Source: Candidatus Eisenbacteria bacterium | Lineage (GTDB): Bacteria > Orphanbacterota > Orphanbacteria > Orphanbacterales > Orphanbacteraceae | Assembly (NCBI GenBank): GCA_016867715.1 | Contig: VGIW01000012.1 | Location: 1 to 55,290, forward strand | Length of the DNA: 55,290 nucleotides | Reading direction: 5' to 3' | In this document: positions 7,557 to 16,261 of the stretch, piece after piece | How the letters are laid out: each line of letters opens with the position of its first letter | Numbering within the stretch: the stretch's first letter is position 1 | The notes under the pieces: generated by a model | Told to the model about the DNA's origin: nothing | The model's input: only the letters and a program-made list of their open reading frames with translations | Database searches by the model: none | Translations under genes and position numbers: made by a program

Positions 7557-8207
7557 ATGAATACCTATCTCCTGGATTCTCGGAAGCACGCGGCCTTCCT
7601 GGCGGAGGAGCGTATTGATCCATTCACCCGAGAGCCCTTGCGTCCCGGCGACGAGATCGTCATCTGCGCGAGGGATAAGATGGCATTTCATTTGGCTTCC
7701 TGGAACGTACAAAACGGGTGCCCGATCTGCCACTGCACGGAAACTGGCACTCTCCCAGTGTCGACCCGTCACCCGTCGTTCCGGCAGCGGACCAAGCCGC
7801 GGGTGACAGAAGTTGCGGAGAGGAGTATTCCGAGGAGGGAAGCAAGAGGCTCGAGAATCGGCGTCCTTCTCCTCGTCGGGGCTATGGCAGCTGTGGGAGT
7901 GTGGGGCGTTATATTTCGCGTAGATACTAGCTCCCGTGAACGGGCCCGAGCAATCGACCGCCGTGCAATTGCGAGGGGGGCCGTGTCCGCAGAGGTCACA
8001 GCCGTGAACCTGAGGCGCTCACCGGGGTACTTAGGGAAGAGCCTAGCCGACGTCATTAAGGAGGTTCCATCTGGTACTGGAGTGGAAATACTCAATGGAC
8101 CAACGGTGGTGGATGGATTGCCCTGGTGGGAGGTGAGGTGTTTGGGCTCTGCGGGTTGGATGGCGGAGCGGACGACGAGTGGGAAGAAGATCATAGCCAG
8201 GCAGTGA
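7557..8207 (+). CDS. Degenerate RING-like, transmembrane, SH3b protein (candidate E3)
   Basis: 216 aa from the ATG at 7557, whose ribosome binding site is poor. Residues 18-60 follow the pattern of prokaryotic RING fingers (CPYC..PIKPGEEVVVC..C...H..CW...GCPVC), but half the ligands are changed: the first CxxC is DPFT (Asp21, Thr24), then Cys37, Asp40, His45, Ser48, Trp49 and the last pair Cys55/Cys58. One zinc site (Cys37, Asp40, Cys55, Cys58) could survive; the other has only His45, as in U-box-type decay. A single membrane helix lies at 101-120 and an SH3b-like domain at about 148-216 (VNLRRSPG ... LPWWEVRCLGSAGWM). The SH3b part would face the periplasm if the N-terminus is inside. Operon position after E1, Ubl, E2 and JAB genes makes it a candidate E3 or membrane anchor; this is inference. 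Confidence 0.72.
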   Translation: MNTYLLDSRKHAAFLAEERIDPFTREPLRPGDEIVICARDKMAFHLASWNVQNGCPICHCTETGTLPVSTRHPSFRQRTKPRVTEVAERSIPRREARGSRIGVLLLVGAMAAVGVWGVIFRVDTSSRERARAIDRRAIARGAVSAEVTAVNLRRSPGYLGKSLADVIKEVPSGTGVEILNGPTVVDGLPWWEVRCLGSAGWMAERTTSGKKIIARQ

Positions 8208-8672
8208 GCCCAGAGAAGAGGTTGGCGGTATAGCCTGTGTACGAGCGAGTGAGAGGTGTGACGATCGCGAGCACTACAGGAGATAGGCATCCGATCACAG
8301 GGAGAAGGTTCTCGGCGGAGATTTTGGGACGCCATGCCGATTTCGCCCGACCGGCGATCGGGACAAGCCACGAATCGTCCCGAAATAGCCATCGCGTTCA
8401 CAGAACACGAAAGTCCCCTTCCGGCCCCACGACCGGAGCGTGAGACGAGAGCTGCCCACGCCGGGTCGATGCAGGGATGGGCTTTCACGGTGGGCGGGCC
8501 GCTCGGCTTTCTGCTCTCAGGATAGCCGCCGTTTCTTGAAGCGTCGATAGGGGACGCCGGGCGATTCTGTCAAGTGCTTGGTCGCAGGTTCGAGTCTCGG
8601 CCGGGGTGCCCGTTGGTACGCAAACTCTAACCGATTGATATTGATGAAGTTACGAGAGGGGGTTGGGGCTGG
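8208..8672. other. Island edge with a tRNA-like fragment
   Basis: No gene supported. At 8578-8609 the plus strand carries GGTCGCAGGTTCGAGTC followed by a CCGGGG block. This resembles the T-arm and 3' end of the tRNA-Asn gene at 8673-8744 (GGTTGCAGGTTCGAGTC on its coding strand), with a few mismatches that break the T-stem. It is in the opposite orientation to the tRNA gene and lacks the rest of a cloverleaf. It is best described as a decayed tRNA fragment left by recombination at the island border. Confidence 0.5.
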
Positions 8673-8744
8673 CTCCCCGGGCAGGACTCGAACCTGCAAC
8701 CAACCGGTTAACAGCCGGTTGCTCTACCATTGAGCTACCGAGGA
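8673..8744 (-). tRNA. tRNA-Asn(GTT)
   Basis: Complete cloverleaf on the minus strand: acceptor TCCTCGG/CCGGGGA (one G-T pair), D arm GCTC/GAGC, anticodon stem ACCGG/CCGGT with loop CTGTTAA (anticodon GTT), T arm GCAGG-TTCGAGT-CCTGC, discriminator G. CCA is encoded at 8670-8672. The accessory island lies directly on its 3' side, which is the usual target for integrases. Confidence 0.97.
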
Positions 8745-8799
8745 ACCTCAAGCGAGCCGATTCGTTCGGGACGGCCGGATCGCCGTCCCATGGTGCGTG

Positions 8800-8828
8800 A
8801 TTCTAGTGCATCCCGGACCGGATGAGAA
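8800..8828 (-). promoter_or_regulatory. Putative promoter of tRNA-Asn
   Basis: Minus strand TTCTCA (8823-8828), 17-bp spacer, TAGAAT (8800-8805): four of six and five of six matches to the sigma-70 consensus. The start would be near 8793, about 50 nt before the tRNA. A hairpin with stem GGGACGG/CCGTCCC lies in the leader at 8768-8789. Confidence 0.4.
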
Positions 8829-8883
8829 GGCCCGGGTGCGGACGCCGGGTCGTGCCGGCCTCCGCTCGCGGTCCGGGCCGCGG

Positions 8884-9366
8884 CTACTTCTCGAAGAGCT
8901 CGACCGCGGAGAGCATCACGTAGCAGTCCGGCTGCGGACAGACGTGCGGCTCCTCGCCCTCCGCGTGCTCGTGATCATGCTCGTGCTCGTGAGCGCACTC
9001 CTGCTCCGCTTCCGCCGTGACCGGCTCGACCACCACGAGTTCTCCCTCGACTCGGATGCGCGCCCCTTCACACGTCGTCGGCACGGTCACCGAATGATCC
9101 GCGCTCTTCGCGTAGATCTTCGCTCCGCCGGGGCCCTCCTCGACGAGCGCCCAGCAGCCGGAGCCCTTGCACACTCCCGTCACGGTCCCTTGCACCAACA
9201 CCGTTTCTCCGGCGTAGGCGCGCGGGTTCTCCATCAACTTGGCGATCGAAATCGTCTTGGTCGCGCCGATCGATTCGCCGGCCCTGTAGTACGGTTCGCT
9301 TCCGCATGCGACAGCGATGAGTCCCACAAGCGCGATCGCACCAATCGTCATCCGCGTTCTTCTCAT
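8884..9366 (-). CDS. Putative lipoprotein with DUF4920-like domain and His-rich insert
   Basis: 160 aa from the ATG at 9366, preceded by GAGGAG at about 10 nt; an ATG at 9384 lacks a binding site. The signal peptide ends in IAVAC, a lipobox with Cys21 as the predicted lipid anchor. The mature part resembles DUF4920/OB-like periplasmic proteins: SIAKLMENPRAYAGETV, VQGTVTGVCKGSGCWALV, then ARIRVEGELVVV. The CKGSGCW motif is conserved in that group. A metal-binding looking insert, CAHEHEHDHEHAEGEE followed by HVCPQPDC, lies near the C-terminus and could bind zinc, copper or nickel. It is a lone gene between tRNA-Asn and the end of the ribosomal operon. Role unknown; binding of metal is inference. 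Confidence 0.78.
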   Translation of the reverse strand: MRRTRMTIGAIALVGLIAVACGSEPYYRAGESIGATKTISIAKLMENPRAYAGETVLVQGTVTGVCKGSGCWALVEEGPGGAKIYAKSADHSVTVPTTCEGARIRVEGELVVVEPVTAEAEQECAHEHEHDHEHAEGEEPHVCPQPDCYVMLSAVELFEK

Positions 9367-9463
9367 CGAGCGAGATCTCCTCATCCGCAGTATCGTCGGC
9401 CTCGCGCTCCCCGCGAGGTCCGATCGAAGCTCCTCGCGTTCGATTCGAGACGCCGAACAGCAA

Positions 9464-9485
9464 GTCCCCGCGCCTCCGCGGGGAC
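9464..9485 (-). terminator. Probable terminator of the ribosomal operon
   Basis: Perfect 8-bp GC stem GTCCCCGC/GCGGGGAC with a 6-nt loop, 30 nt after the rplQ stop. On the minus strand it is followed by TTGCTGTT, a weak T-rich tract. Its place at the end of the long cluster supports a terminator, but the U-tract is imperfect. Confidence 0.5.
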
Positions 9486-9514
9486 CGCATCTCGAACCGA
9501 CCGCCGTCTCTTCC

Positions 9515-10003
9515 CTACCCCTTTTCGGCGGGCGCGGATTCCGTCGGCGTGCCCGCGCGCGCTGCGGCCTCTTCCTCCGCGCGCTTCCTCTCTTCCTTCT
9601 TCTTCTTCTTCTTCTCGACCTTCTCCTCGAGCTCCTCGATTTTCGGCTCGAGATCCACGAGCTCGATGAGAGAAAGCGGAGCGTTATCGCCCCGGCGGCG
9701 TCCCGCCTTCAGGATGCGCGTGTACCCGCCGTTCCGGTTGGCATAGGTCGGCGCGATGGTGTCGAACAGCTCGCGCACCACTTCCGCATCCGTGATCGTG
9801 CGCATCACGAGCCGCCGCGCGTGAAGGTCGCCCCTCTTCGCCGTCGTGATCAGCTTCTCGGCCAGCATTCGGAGCTCCTTCGCCCGGGCGTCGGTCGTCT
9901 CGATCCGACGCTTCCGGAAGAGCGATGTGACCATGTTCCGGAACATCGCCTCCCGGTGGCTCGTGCTCATGTTGAGGTGCCGGCCGGCTTTCTGATGTCG
10001 CAT
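9515..10003 (-). CDS. rplQ: Ribosomal protein L17
   Basis: 162 aa. The first 118 residues match bacterial L17, starting [13 protein letters not shown] and continuing through the conserved [14 protein letters not shown] and [18 protein letters not shown]17 binds 23S rRNA near the exit tunnel. A C-terminal tail of about 45 residues, rich in Lys, Glu and Ala ([13 protein letters not shown]), exceeds the usual length and is probably disordered. Last gene of the cluster, 20 nt after rpoA, as in the classical alpha operon. Confidence 0.97.
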   Translation of the reverse strand: MRHQKAGRHLNMSTSHREAMFRNMVTSLFRKRRIETTDARAKELRMLAEKLITTAKRGDLHARRLVMRTITDAEVVRELFDTIAPTYANRNGGYTRILKAGRRRGDNAPLSLIELVDLEPKIEELEEKVEKKKKKKEERKRAEEEAAARAGTPTESAPAEKG

Positions 10004-10023
10004 CGCGCGAAACCCTTCCTTCC

Positions 10024-11031
10024 CTAGGTCTCGTTCGGCTCGGCGCCGCCGCCCGTATGCCCGGAGAGGACCTCATCCAGGTTCATCCCGAACGAAAGAT
10101 TCATGCCTCTCAAAATATCCGAGATCTCCTTCAGCGATTTCCGGCCGAAGTTCCTGTACTTCAGCATGTCGGCCTCGGTCTTCTGGACGAGATCGCCGAT
10201 CGTGCGGATTTGCGCCGACTGAAGACAGTTGCTCGAACGGACCGAGAGCTCCAGCTCATCGACGCTACGCGAAAAGAGATCGCGCAGCTCCTCGACCTTC
10301 TCGTCCTCGATTTCTTCTTCTTCCGTCGTCGGCTCCTGCTCGAAGGTCATGAAGAGAACGAGATGATCCTTCAGGATCTTGGCCGCGTGCGAGACCGCGT
10401 CCTCGGGGGCGATCGTCCCGTTCGTCCACACCTCGAGGATCAGCCGGTCGTAGTCGGTCTTCTGGCCGACGCGCGTCTCCTCGACGCGGAACGTCACGCG
10501 CCGCACCGGCGAGTAGAGGGAATCGACCGCGACCACGCCGATCGGGGATTCCTCGAGCGGCTGCTGGTCCGCCGCCACGTACCCGCGGCCCACGTTCACG
10601 CCGACCTGCATCTTGAGCGAGGCGCCCTTGTCGAGCGACGCGATATGAAGGGTCGGGTTCAGAACCGTCATCCCCGCGGGGACCTCGAAGAGATCCGCCG
10701 TCACCTCGCCCGGGCCCTCGACATCGAGCGCCAGCGGCTTCGGCTCGTCGCCGTCGAGCCGGATCACCAGGTTCTTGAGGTTCAAAACGATATCCGTGAC
10801 GTCCTCGACGACGCCCGGAAGGGTCGTGAACTCGTGCCGGGCGCCCTCGATCTTCACGTAGTACGGAGCCGCTCCCTGCAAGGAAGAGAGAAGCACGCGA
10901 CGGAGAGCGCTTCCGAGAGTGGTTCCGTATCCTCTCTCAAGCGGCTCGGCGACGAACTTTCCGTACGTCTCCGTGTGCGTCTCTTCTTCCCTCTGGATCG
11001 CCTTCGGCATCTGGAGACTCTTCCACTTCAT
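10024..11031 (-). CDS. rpoA: RNA polymerase subunit alpha
   Basis: 335 aa from the ATG at 11031, which follows a GGGGGCGG stretch; upstream in-frame codons run into rpsD. The N-terminal domain (about 1-230) has the dimerisation signature [21 protein letters not shown]; the C-terminal domain (about 250-320) has [15 protein letters not shown] and [12 protein letters not shown], which contact UP elements and activators. An acidic linker ([17 protein letters not shown]) joins them. Alpha nucleates assembly of core RNA polymerase. It lies between rpsD and rplQ as in most bacteria. Confidence 0.98.
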   Translation of the reverse strand: MKWKSLQMPKAIQREEETHTETYGKFVAEPLERGYGTTLGSALRRVLLSSLQGAAPYYVKIEGARHEFTTLPGVVEDVTDIVLNLKNLVIRLDGDEPKPLALDVEGPGEVTADLFEVPAGMTVLNPTLHIASLDKGASLKMQVGVNVGRGYVAADQQPLEESPIGVVAVDSLYSPVRRVTFRVEETRVGQKTDYDRLILEVWTNGTIAPEDAVSHAAKILKDHLVLFMTFEQEPTTEEEEIEDEKVEELRDLFSRSVDELELSVRSSNCLQSAQIRTIGDLVQKTEADMLKYRNFGRKSLKEISDILRGMNLSFGMNLDEVLSGHTGGGAEPNET

Positions 11032-11050
11032 CTTACGCCGCCCCCATGGA

Positions 11051-11680
11051 CTACTTCGAGTAAAGCTCCACAATGAGCTGCTCGTTCACATTCGCCGGAA
11101 TCGCGTCGCGCGCGGGCATCTCCATTATGTGGCCGGAGAGCTTGTCGATATCCCGGGAGAGCCACGCGCAGAGCTGGTCCTCCCGGCGCCGTTCCTTCAC
11201 TTCCTTAAAGACATGAAGCGATCGGCTCTTCTCGGCGACCTGCACGACCTCCCCTCTCGCGAGCCCATACGAGGGGATGCTGACCTTGCGCCCGTTGACC
11301 TGAAAGTGGCCGTGACGGACGAGCTGCCGCGCCGCCGAGCGGGAGGGCGCGAACCCGAGACGGAAGACGACATTGTCGAGGCGCCTCTCGAGCAGCCGGA
11401 GCAGGTTGTCTCCGGTCACGCCCGGCTGCCGCTCGGCTTCCGCGAAGTACTTCCGGAACTGCCTCTCGAGAATGCCGTAGATCCTTCTCGCTTTCTGTTT
11501 CTCTCTGAGCTGCAATGCGAAGTCCGATTGCTTCCGGCGCGGACGCTGGCCGTGCTCGCCGGGAGCATACCCGCGCCGATCGAAGCTGCACCTCGGGGAG
11601 AAACAACGATCCCCCTTCAGGAAGAGCTTCGCCCCTTCCCGCCGGCACAGCTTGCACTTCGCGTCGGTGTATCGTGCCAT
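11051..11680 (-). CDS. rpsD: Ribosomal protein S4, zinc-binding form
   Basis: 209 aa, typical length. The N-terminus keeps the zinc knuckle Cys9-x2-Cys12 ... Cys26-x4-Cys31, so this is the C+ form. The S4 RNA-binding domain is seen in [29 protein letters not shown]4 nucleates assembly of the 30S body and in many bacteria represses its own operon. GGAGG lies 6 nt before the ATG. The gene is 19 nt before rpoA. Confidence 0.98.
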   Translation of the reverse strand: MARYTDAKCKLCRREGAKLFLKGDRCFSPRCSFDRRGYAPGEHGQRPRRKQSDFALQLREKQKARRIYGILERQFRKYFAEAERQPGVTGDNLLRLLERRLDNVVFRLGFAPSRSAARQLVRHGHFQVNGRKVSIPSYGLARGEVVQVAEKSRSLHVFKEVKERRREDQLCAWLSRDIDKLSGHIMEMPARDAIPANVNEQLIVELYSK

Positions 11681-11725
11681 TCCCTTCCTCCGTGCGAACC
11701 GACGGCCCCCCGGCCGGGGCTCACT

Positions 11726-12118
11726 CTAGACGCGGCGCCTCTTCGGTGGCCGACAACCGTTGTGCGGAATCGGCGTCACGTCCCGAATCGACGAGATATC
11801 GAGGCCCGCAGCTTGCAGAGAGCGGATAGCGGCCTCGCGCCCCGCTCCCGGTCCCTTGACCAGGACTTCCACTTTCCTCAGCCCCATGGAGAGCGCCACC
11901 TTCGCCGACTCCTCGGCGGCGAGCTGCGCCGCGAACGGCGTGCTCTTCTTCGAGCCCTTGAACCCGATCCGCCCGGCGCTCGACCACGAAACAACGTTCC
12001 CCTTCGAGTCCGTAATCGTCACGATCGTGTTGTTGAACGTGGACTGAATGTGCGCCGTGCCGTACGGCTCGACCCGTTTGTCTTTCCGTTTCTTCTTCTT
12101 TTCCTTCGGGGGTGCCAA
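11726..12118 (-). CDS. rpsK: Ribosomal protein S11
   Basis: 130 aa. Conserved core from [18 protein letters not shown] through [18 protein letters not shown] to the C-terminal [13 protein letters not shown]11 lies in the platform of the 30S subunit near the mRNA exit. The start codon is TTG at 12118 with GGAGGT 6 nt upstream; no ATG lies nearby in frame. The N-terminal [11 protein letters not shown] stretch is a basic extension. Confidence 0.98.
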   Translation of the reverse strand: MAPPKEKKKKRKDKRVEPYGTAHIQSTFNNTIVTITDSKGNVVSWSSAGRIGFKGSKKSTPFAAQLAAEESAKVALSMGLRKVEVLVKGPGAGREAAIRSLQAAGLDISSIRDVTPIPHNGCRPPKRRRV

Positions 12119-12172
12119 GCGCGGACCTCCTCTCCCCGGTCTTCCCGCGGAGCGCTGCGGGGCCGACCCGCC

Positions 12173-12547
12173 TTACGACTTCTTCTTCATGACGCCCGAA
12201 CCCTTCTTCGGGCCTTTTCTCGTGCGCGCGTTCGTGCTCGTTCTTTGACCGCGCACGGGGAGTCCTCTCCGGTGGCGGAGGCCGCGATACGTCCCGATGT
12301 CCATGATCCGCTTGATGTTCATGGCCACCTCGTTGCGCAGGGCTCCCTCGACCTTGTGCTCGTTCTCGATGATCTTCCGGAGCTTGGCCGTGTCTTCCTC
12401 CGACAAGCTCTTCGCGCGGAGATCGGGGTTCACGCCCGCCGCCGCGAGAATCTTCCGCGACGTCGAGAACCCGATCCCGTAGATGTAGGTCAGAGCGACC
12501 TCGATGCGCTTCTCGGCCGGGAGATCGACCCCAGCGATACGGGCCAC
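12173..12547 (-). CDS. rpsM: Ribosomal protein S13
   Basis: 124 aa. Starts with GTG; GGAGG lies 7 nt upstream. Typical landmarks: [25 protein letters not shown], the helix-two-turn-helix region, and the C-terminal [20 protein letters not shown] that reaches into the intersubunit bridge to L5. S13 sits in the 30S head. Between rpmJ and rpsK as in the classical arrangement. Confidence 0.98.
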   Translation of the reverse strand: MARIAGVDLPAEKRIEVALTYIYGIGFSTSRKILAAAGVNPDLRAKSLSEEDTAKLRKIIENEHKVEGALRNEVAMNIKRIMDIGTYRGLRHRRGLPVRGQRTSTNARTRKGPKKGSGVMKKKS

Positions 12548-12579
12548 CGGCGACCCTCCTTTCCTCGAAACCTAAAGCA

Positions 12580-12696
12580 TCACTGCTGTTTCTGTTTATG
12601 CCGCGGGTTCTTCTTGCAGATGACCCGCACGATCCCATTTCGTTTCACGATCTTGCAGTTCTCGCAGATCTTCTTTACCGACGCCCGCACTTTCAT
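12580..12696 (-). CDS. rpmJ: Ribosomal protein L36
   Basis: 38 aa, too short for most gene finders. Translation begins [15 protein letters not shown] and ends [11 protein letters not shown]. The zinc ligands Cys11, Cys14, Cys27 and His33 give the C-x2-C-x12-C-x5-H pattern of the zinc-binding L36. L36 is among the last proteins to join the 50S subunit. It sits 29 nt after infA and 32 nt before rpsM, its normal place. Confidence 0.96.
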   Translation of the reverse strand: MKVRASVKKICENCKIVKRNGIVRVICKKNPRHKQKQQ

Positions 12697-12725
12697 CGCA
12701 ACTCACCTCGCATCCGCGTTCGCTT

Positions 12726-12944
12726 CTACTTGTATCGATAAATGATCCGGCCGCGGCTGAGGTCGTACGGAGACAGCTCGACCGTGACCTTGTCCCCGGG
12801 CAGGATTCGGATGAAGTGCATGCGAATCTTCCCGGAGATATGGGCCAGGACTCGATGGCCGTTCTCGAGTTCCACCCGGAACATCGCGTTCGGGAGGGGC
12901 TCGATCACGGTTCCCTCGACCTGCACCGCCTGTTCTTTCGCCAT
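12726..12944 (-). CDS. infA: Translation initiation factor IF-1
   Basis: 72 aa, exactly the family length. A single S1-like OB fold: [21 protein letters not shown], then [19 protein letters not shown] and [15 protein letters not shown]. It binds the 30S A site during initiation. GGAGGAAGG directly precedes the ATG. It lies 9 nt after map. Confidence 0.98.
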   Translation of the reverse strand: MAKEQAVQVEGTVIEPLPNAMFRVELENGHRVLAHISGKIRMHFIRILPGDKVTVELSPYDLSRGRIIYRYK

Positions 12945-12953
12945 CCTTCCTCC

Positions 12954-13697
12954 CTAGCTCGTGAGGATGTCGGGGCCGTTCTTGCGCACGGCGACCGTGT
13001 GCTCGAAGTGCGCGCTGAGCGACCGGTCCGCGGTCACCACGGTCCAATCATCCTCGAGGAACCGTACGTCGGGGCCGCCCGCGTTCACCATCGGCTCGAT
13101 CGCGAGGACCATCCCCTCTCGAAGACGCACTCCTTTTCCGGGGCGCCCGTAGTTCGGGACCTGCGGGTCCTCGTGCATGTTGCGGCCGATGCCGTGCCCG
13201 ACCAACTTGCGGACGATCGAGAACCCTTGCGCTTCCACCTCGCTCTGCACCGCGTGGGAGATATCGCCGAGACAGTTCCCGGGGCGCGCCATCTCGATCC
13301 CCTTGTAGAGCGCCGCGCGCGTCGCATCGAGAAGTCTCTTCGCTTCGTCGCCGATCTCCCCGACCGGGAACGTCGCCGCCGAATCTCCGTGGAAGCCGTT
13401 CTTGTAAGCGCCCACGTCGATCCCGACGATGTCTCCCTCTTTCAGCGCCCTATTACCGGGTATTCCGTGCACGACCTCCTCGTTGATCGAGGCGCAGATG
13501 CTCGCGGGGTACCCGTTGTATCCCTTGAAGGACGGCTCCGCACCGCGCGATCGGATGTGCGCGGCGATCAGCTCGTCCAGCTCCTCCGTCGTCACGCCCG
13601 GAGCGATCTTCTCCGCCGCGAGGCGAAGCGCGCTCGCGACGATCGCCCCGCTCTCCCGCATCCTCTCGATCTCCTCGTCCCTCTTCAGAATGATCAT
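12954..13697 (-). CDS. map: Methionine aminopeptidase type I
   Basis: 247 aa, type I length without an N-terminal extension. The pita-bread metal site is visible: [10 protein letters not shown] (first His), [20 protein letters not shown] (two Asp), [17 protein letters not shown] (His), [10 protein letters not shown] and EHTVAV (two Glu). It removes the initiator methionine from new proteins. It follows secY by 16 nt; the adenylate kinase gene often found between them is absent. Confidence 0.98.
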   Translation of the reverse strand: MIILKRDEEIERMRESGAIVASALRLAAEKIAPGVTTEELDELIAAHIRSRGAEPSFKGYNGYPASICASINEEVVHGIPGNRALKEGDIVGIDVGAYKNGFHGDSAATFPVGEIGDEAKRLLDATRAALYKGIEMARPGNCLGDISHAVQSEVEAQGFSIVRKLVGHGIGRNMHEDPQVPNYGRPGKGVRLREGMVLAIEPMVNAGGPDVRFLEDDWTVVTADRSLSAHFEHTVAVRKNGPDILTS

Positions 13698-13713
13698 GCC
13701 GCCCCCGCAGCCG

Positions 13714-15036
13714 TTACCGCCGCCCGCGGAGCCGTCCTTTCTTCATGAAACCGTCGTAATGCCGCATCAACAGGTGCGACTCGATCTGCTGCAGGGTGTC
13801 CAGACCGACGCCGACGACGATCAGAAGGCTCGTCCCCCCAAAATAGAACGGGACGTTGAACCGGCTGATCAGGAAGATCGGCAGGATCGTGATGAGGGCG
13901 AGGAAGATCCCTCCCGGGAGCGTGATCCGGGTGAGGATCCGGTCGATGTACTCGGACGTCCTCTTGCCCGGGCGGATTCCCGGAATGAACCCGCCGTACT
14001 TCCTCATGTTATCCGCGAGGTCCGCGGGGTTGAAGATGATCGCCGTATAGAAGTACGCGAAGAAGACGATCACCACCGAATACGCGATGTTGTACAGCGC
14101 CGTGTCCGGCGCGAAGAGGTTCGCGAGACTCTGAAACGCCTCGCTGTTGTGGAAGAACATCGTGGCCGCCGTCGAGGGGAACATCAGAACCGATTGGGCG
14201 AAGATGATCGGGATGACGCCCGCGGTGTTCACCCGAAGCGGAATGTGCGTGCTCTGCCCGCCGTACACCTTGCGCCCGACGATGCGTTTCGCGTATTGAA
14301 CGGGAATCCGTCTTTGGCCCTGCGTGATCATGATCACCGCCGCGGTGATCGCGACCATCACGATGACGAGAAACGCCATGAGGAACGGGGAGAGTGTTCC
14401 CGCACGGAGCATGGCGAATGTCGTAATGGCGTCGATCGGGAACTGCGCGACGATCCCGATGAAGATGATCAGCGAGATCCCGTTCCCGATCCCCCGCTCC
14501 GTGATCTGCTCGCCGAGCCACATGATGAAGACCGTCCCGGACGTCATCGTGAGAACCGTCAGGAAGCGGAACGCCCATCCGGCCGCGGGAACAACGGGAG
14601 CGGTTTGGTCTTCGACGGGAACGGTGAGACTCTCGAGGAAGATGCTGATCCCATAGCCCTGGATAATTGAAAGGACCACGGTCCCGTACCGCGTGTACTG
14701 GTTGATCTTCCGGCGCCCTTCCTCGCCTTCCTTCTGGAGCCTTTCGAAATACGGAATCACCGCCGTCAAGAGCTGGAGGATGATCGACGCGCTGATGTTC
14801 GGCATGATGCCGAGCGCGAAGATCGTCGCCTTCGAGAGGTTCCCGCCCGCGAAGAGATCGTACAGCCCGAACAGGGTCCCCTGGTTCTGGCGGAAGAAAT
14901 AGCCGAGCGCCGCCGTGTCCACGCCGGGGGTGGGCACGTGGCTTCCGATTCGATAGACCACGAGGAGGGCGAGCGTGAAGAGAACGCGCCTCCTGAGCTC
15001 CGGTATCTTAAAGATGTTTTGTATCTTGCCGATCAC
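13714..15036 (-). CDS. secY: Preprotein translocase subunit SecY
   Basis: 440 aa with ten hydrophobic segments. Landmarks: [10 protein letters not shown] after the first helix, the plug-region [32 protein letters not shown] motif (given here only by its parts), [12 protein letters not shown], and the cytosolic loop [12 protein letters not shown] that binds the ribosome and SecA. It forms the membrane channel for export with SecE, which is encoded at 38249. The start is GTG with AAGGAAG five nt upstream. The position between rplO and map is classical. Confidence 0.97.
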   Translation of the reverse strand: MIGKIQNIFKIPELRRRVLFTLALLVVYRIGSHVPTPGVDTAALGYFFRQNQGTLFGLYDLFAGGNLSKATIFALGIMPNISASIILQLLTAVIPYFERLQKEGEEGRRKINQYTRYGTVVLSIIQGYGISIFLESLTVPVEDQTAPVVPAAGWAFRFLTVLTMTSGTVFIMWLGEQITERGIGNGISLIIFIGIVAQFPIDAITTFAMLRAGTLSPFLMAFLVIVMVAITAAVIMITQGQRRIPVQYAKRIVGRKVYGGQSTHIPLRVNTAGVIPIIFAQSVLMFPSTAATMFFHNSEAFQSLANLFAPDTALYNIAYSVVIVFFAYFYTAIIFNPADLADNMRKYGGFIPGIRPGKRTSEYIDRILTRITLPGGIFLALITILPIFLISRFNVPFYFGGTSLLIVVGVGLDTLQQIESHLLMRHYDGFMKKGRLRGRR

Positions 15037-15061
15037 GTTCGCTTCCTTCGTGTCTCGACCG

Positions 15062-15505
15062 TTATTCCAACAGGGTGACTCGGCCCCCGGCCGTCTCGAC
15101 CTTCTCGCGCGCCGCGGCGCTCACGGCGTGCACCGACACGCGGACCACGATCTCGACGCTTCCCTTGCCGAGCAGCTTGAGCGGCGCGTTCGGATTCCGA
15201 ATGATCCTCTTCTCCGCGAGGATCTCGGGCGTTATCTCTTCGATCCCCTCGCAGCGGGCGAGGTCCCCCACGTTCACGATCTGGTACGTCTTGCGAAACG
15301 GGTTCTTGAAGCCGCGCTTCGGGAGGCGCCTCTGCAAGGGCATCTGGCCCCCCTCGAACCACGGCTGGACCGTGTTCCGGGCCCACTGGCCTTTCGCGCC
15401 CCGCCCGCTCGTCTTCCCCGTTCCGCTCGCCTCGCCGCGTCCGAGGCGCTTCCGCCGCCGAACCGCTCCGGGACCGGGCTTCAGGTTCTCCAGCTTGAAG
15501 GCCAT
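15062..15505 (-). CDS. rplO: Ribosomal protein L15
   Basis: 147 aa. Glycine- and arginine-rich N-terminus (KPGPGAVRRRKRLGRGEASGTGKTSGRGAKGQ region) that runs through the 23S rRNA, followed by the globular domain with FEGGQMPLQRRLPKRGF and the C-terminal KVETAGGRV. Typical length. It starts 3 nt after the rpmD stop and ends 25 nt before secY. Confidence 0.98.
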   Translation of the reverse strand: MAFKLENLKPGPGAVRRRKRLGRGEASGTGKTSGRGAKGQWARNTVQPWFEGGQMPLQRRLPKRGFKNPFRKTYQIVNVGDLARCEGIEEITPEILAEKRIIRNPNAPLKLLGKGSVEIVVRVSVHAVSAAAREKVETAGGRVTLLE

Positions 15506-15508
15506 GTG

Positions 15509-15691
15509 TCAGTCCACCTCCTCGACCCGCAGCAGATGGCGCACCTTGGCGATCATGCCGCGGATCTGGGGCGTGTCGTCGTGAACCACCGCTTCGTGCA
15601 AGCGGTGAATCCCTAATGTCCGAATCGTTACCTTCTGAACTTTTTGTCGCCCGATCGCCGAGCGGATCTGAACGATCTTCAGCCTACTCAT
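15509..15691 (-). CDS. rpmD: Ribosomal protein L30
   Basis: 60 aa, normal for bacterial L30. Pattern: [25 protein letters not shown], then [23 protein letters not shown]. Its start overlaps the end of rpsE by 8 nt, which suggests coupled translation. Confidence 0.97.
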   Translation of the reverse strand: MSRLKIVQIRSAIGRQKVQKVTIRTLGIHRLHEAVVHDDTPQIRGMIAKVRHLLRVEEVD

Positions 15692-16247
15692 TCCCCGTCT
15701 CCGCTCTCTCCGCGACCGCTTCCATCCCGAAGAGTTGCCGCACGGACATGCCGCGGGACTTGGCGACCGCCCCGGCGCGGCGCATCTTGTTCAGCGCGTC
15801 CATCGTGGCGGCCACGACATTGTGCGGATTGCTTGAACCAAGAACCTTGGTGAGCACGTTCCGCACTCCAGCCGCTTCCATGATCGCGCGCACCGCGCCC
15901 CCCGCGATCACGCCGGTTCCGTCCGAGGCCGGCTTCATCCACACGCGCCCCGCTCCCTTTCGGCCGACGACCTCGTGAGGGATCGTCGTCCCCAGCATTG
16001 GGATCGGCTTCATCGCCTTCCGGGCGGCCTCGGTCCCCTTGCGGATCGCCTCGGCCACCTCGCGTGCCTTCCCGAGCCCCGTGCCGACGCGGCCCTGGCC
16101 GTCGCCGACCGCCACCAAGGCGGTGAAGCTGAACCGGCGTCCGCCCTTCACGACCTTGGCGACGCGGTTGATGTAGATTACGCGTTCCTGAAGCTCGTCC
16201 CGTTCCGCATCCTCTCGGGGCGCAGGCCCCCTCTTCTGCCTCATCAA
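15684..16247 (-). CDS. rpsE: Ribosomal protein S5
   Basis: 187 aa. Contains the double-stranded RNA-binding domain [23 protein letters not shown] and the second domain with [21 protein letters not shown]5 helps with decoding accuracy. Two start codons are possible: TTG at 16247 and ATG at 16244; GGAGAG lies 7 nt before the TTG and 10 before the ATG. Its stop overlaps rpmD. Confidence 0.98.
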   Translation of the reverse strand: MMRQKRGPAPREDAERDELQERVIYINRVAKVVKGGRRFSFTALVAVGDGQGRVGTGLGKAREVAEAIRKGTEAARKAMKPIPMLGTTIPHEVVGRKGAGRVWMKPASDGTGVIAGGAVRAIMEAAGVRNVLTKVLGSSNPHNVVAATMDALNKMRRAGAVAKSRGMSVRQLFGMEAVAERAETGNE

Positions 16248-16261
16248 GGTGGAACTCTCCC

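Noticed and set aside
8578-8609. tRNA-like fragment as the island attachment direct repeat
   Set aside because: It is in the opposite orientation to tRNA-Asn, whereas an att repeat should be direct, and the T-stem is broken.
8797-9669. Long plus-strand frames opposite the lipoprotein and rplQ
   Set aside because: Shadows of the real minus-strand genes, caused by high GC3.
10057-12745. Long plus-strand frames opposite rpoA, rpsD and rpsK
   Set aside because: Antisense shadows of conserved ribosomal and polymerase genes.
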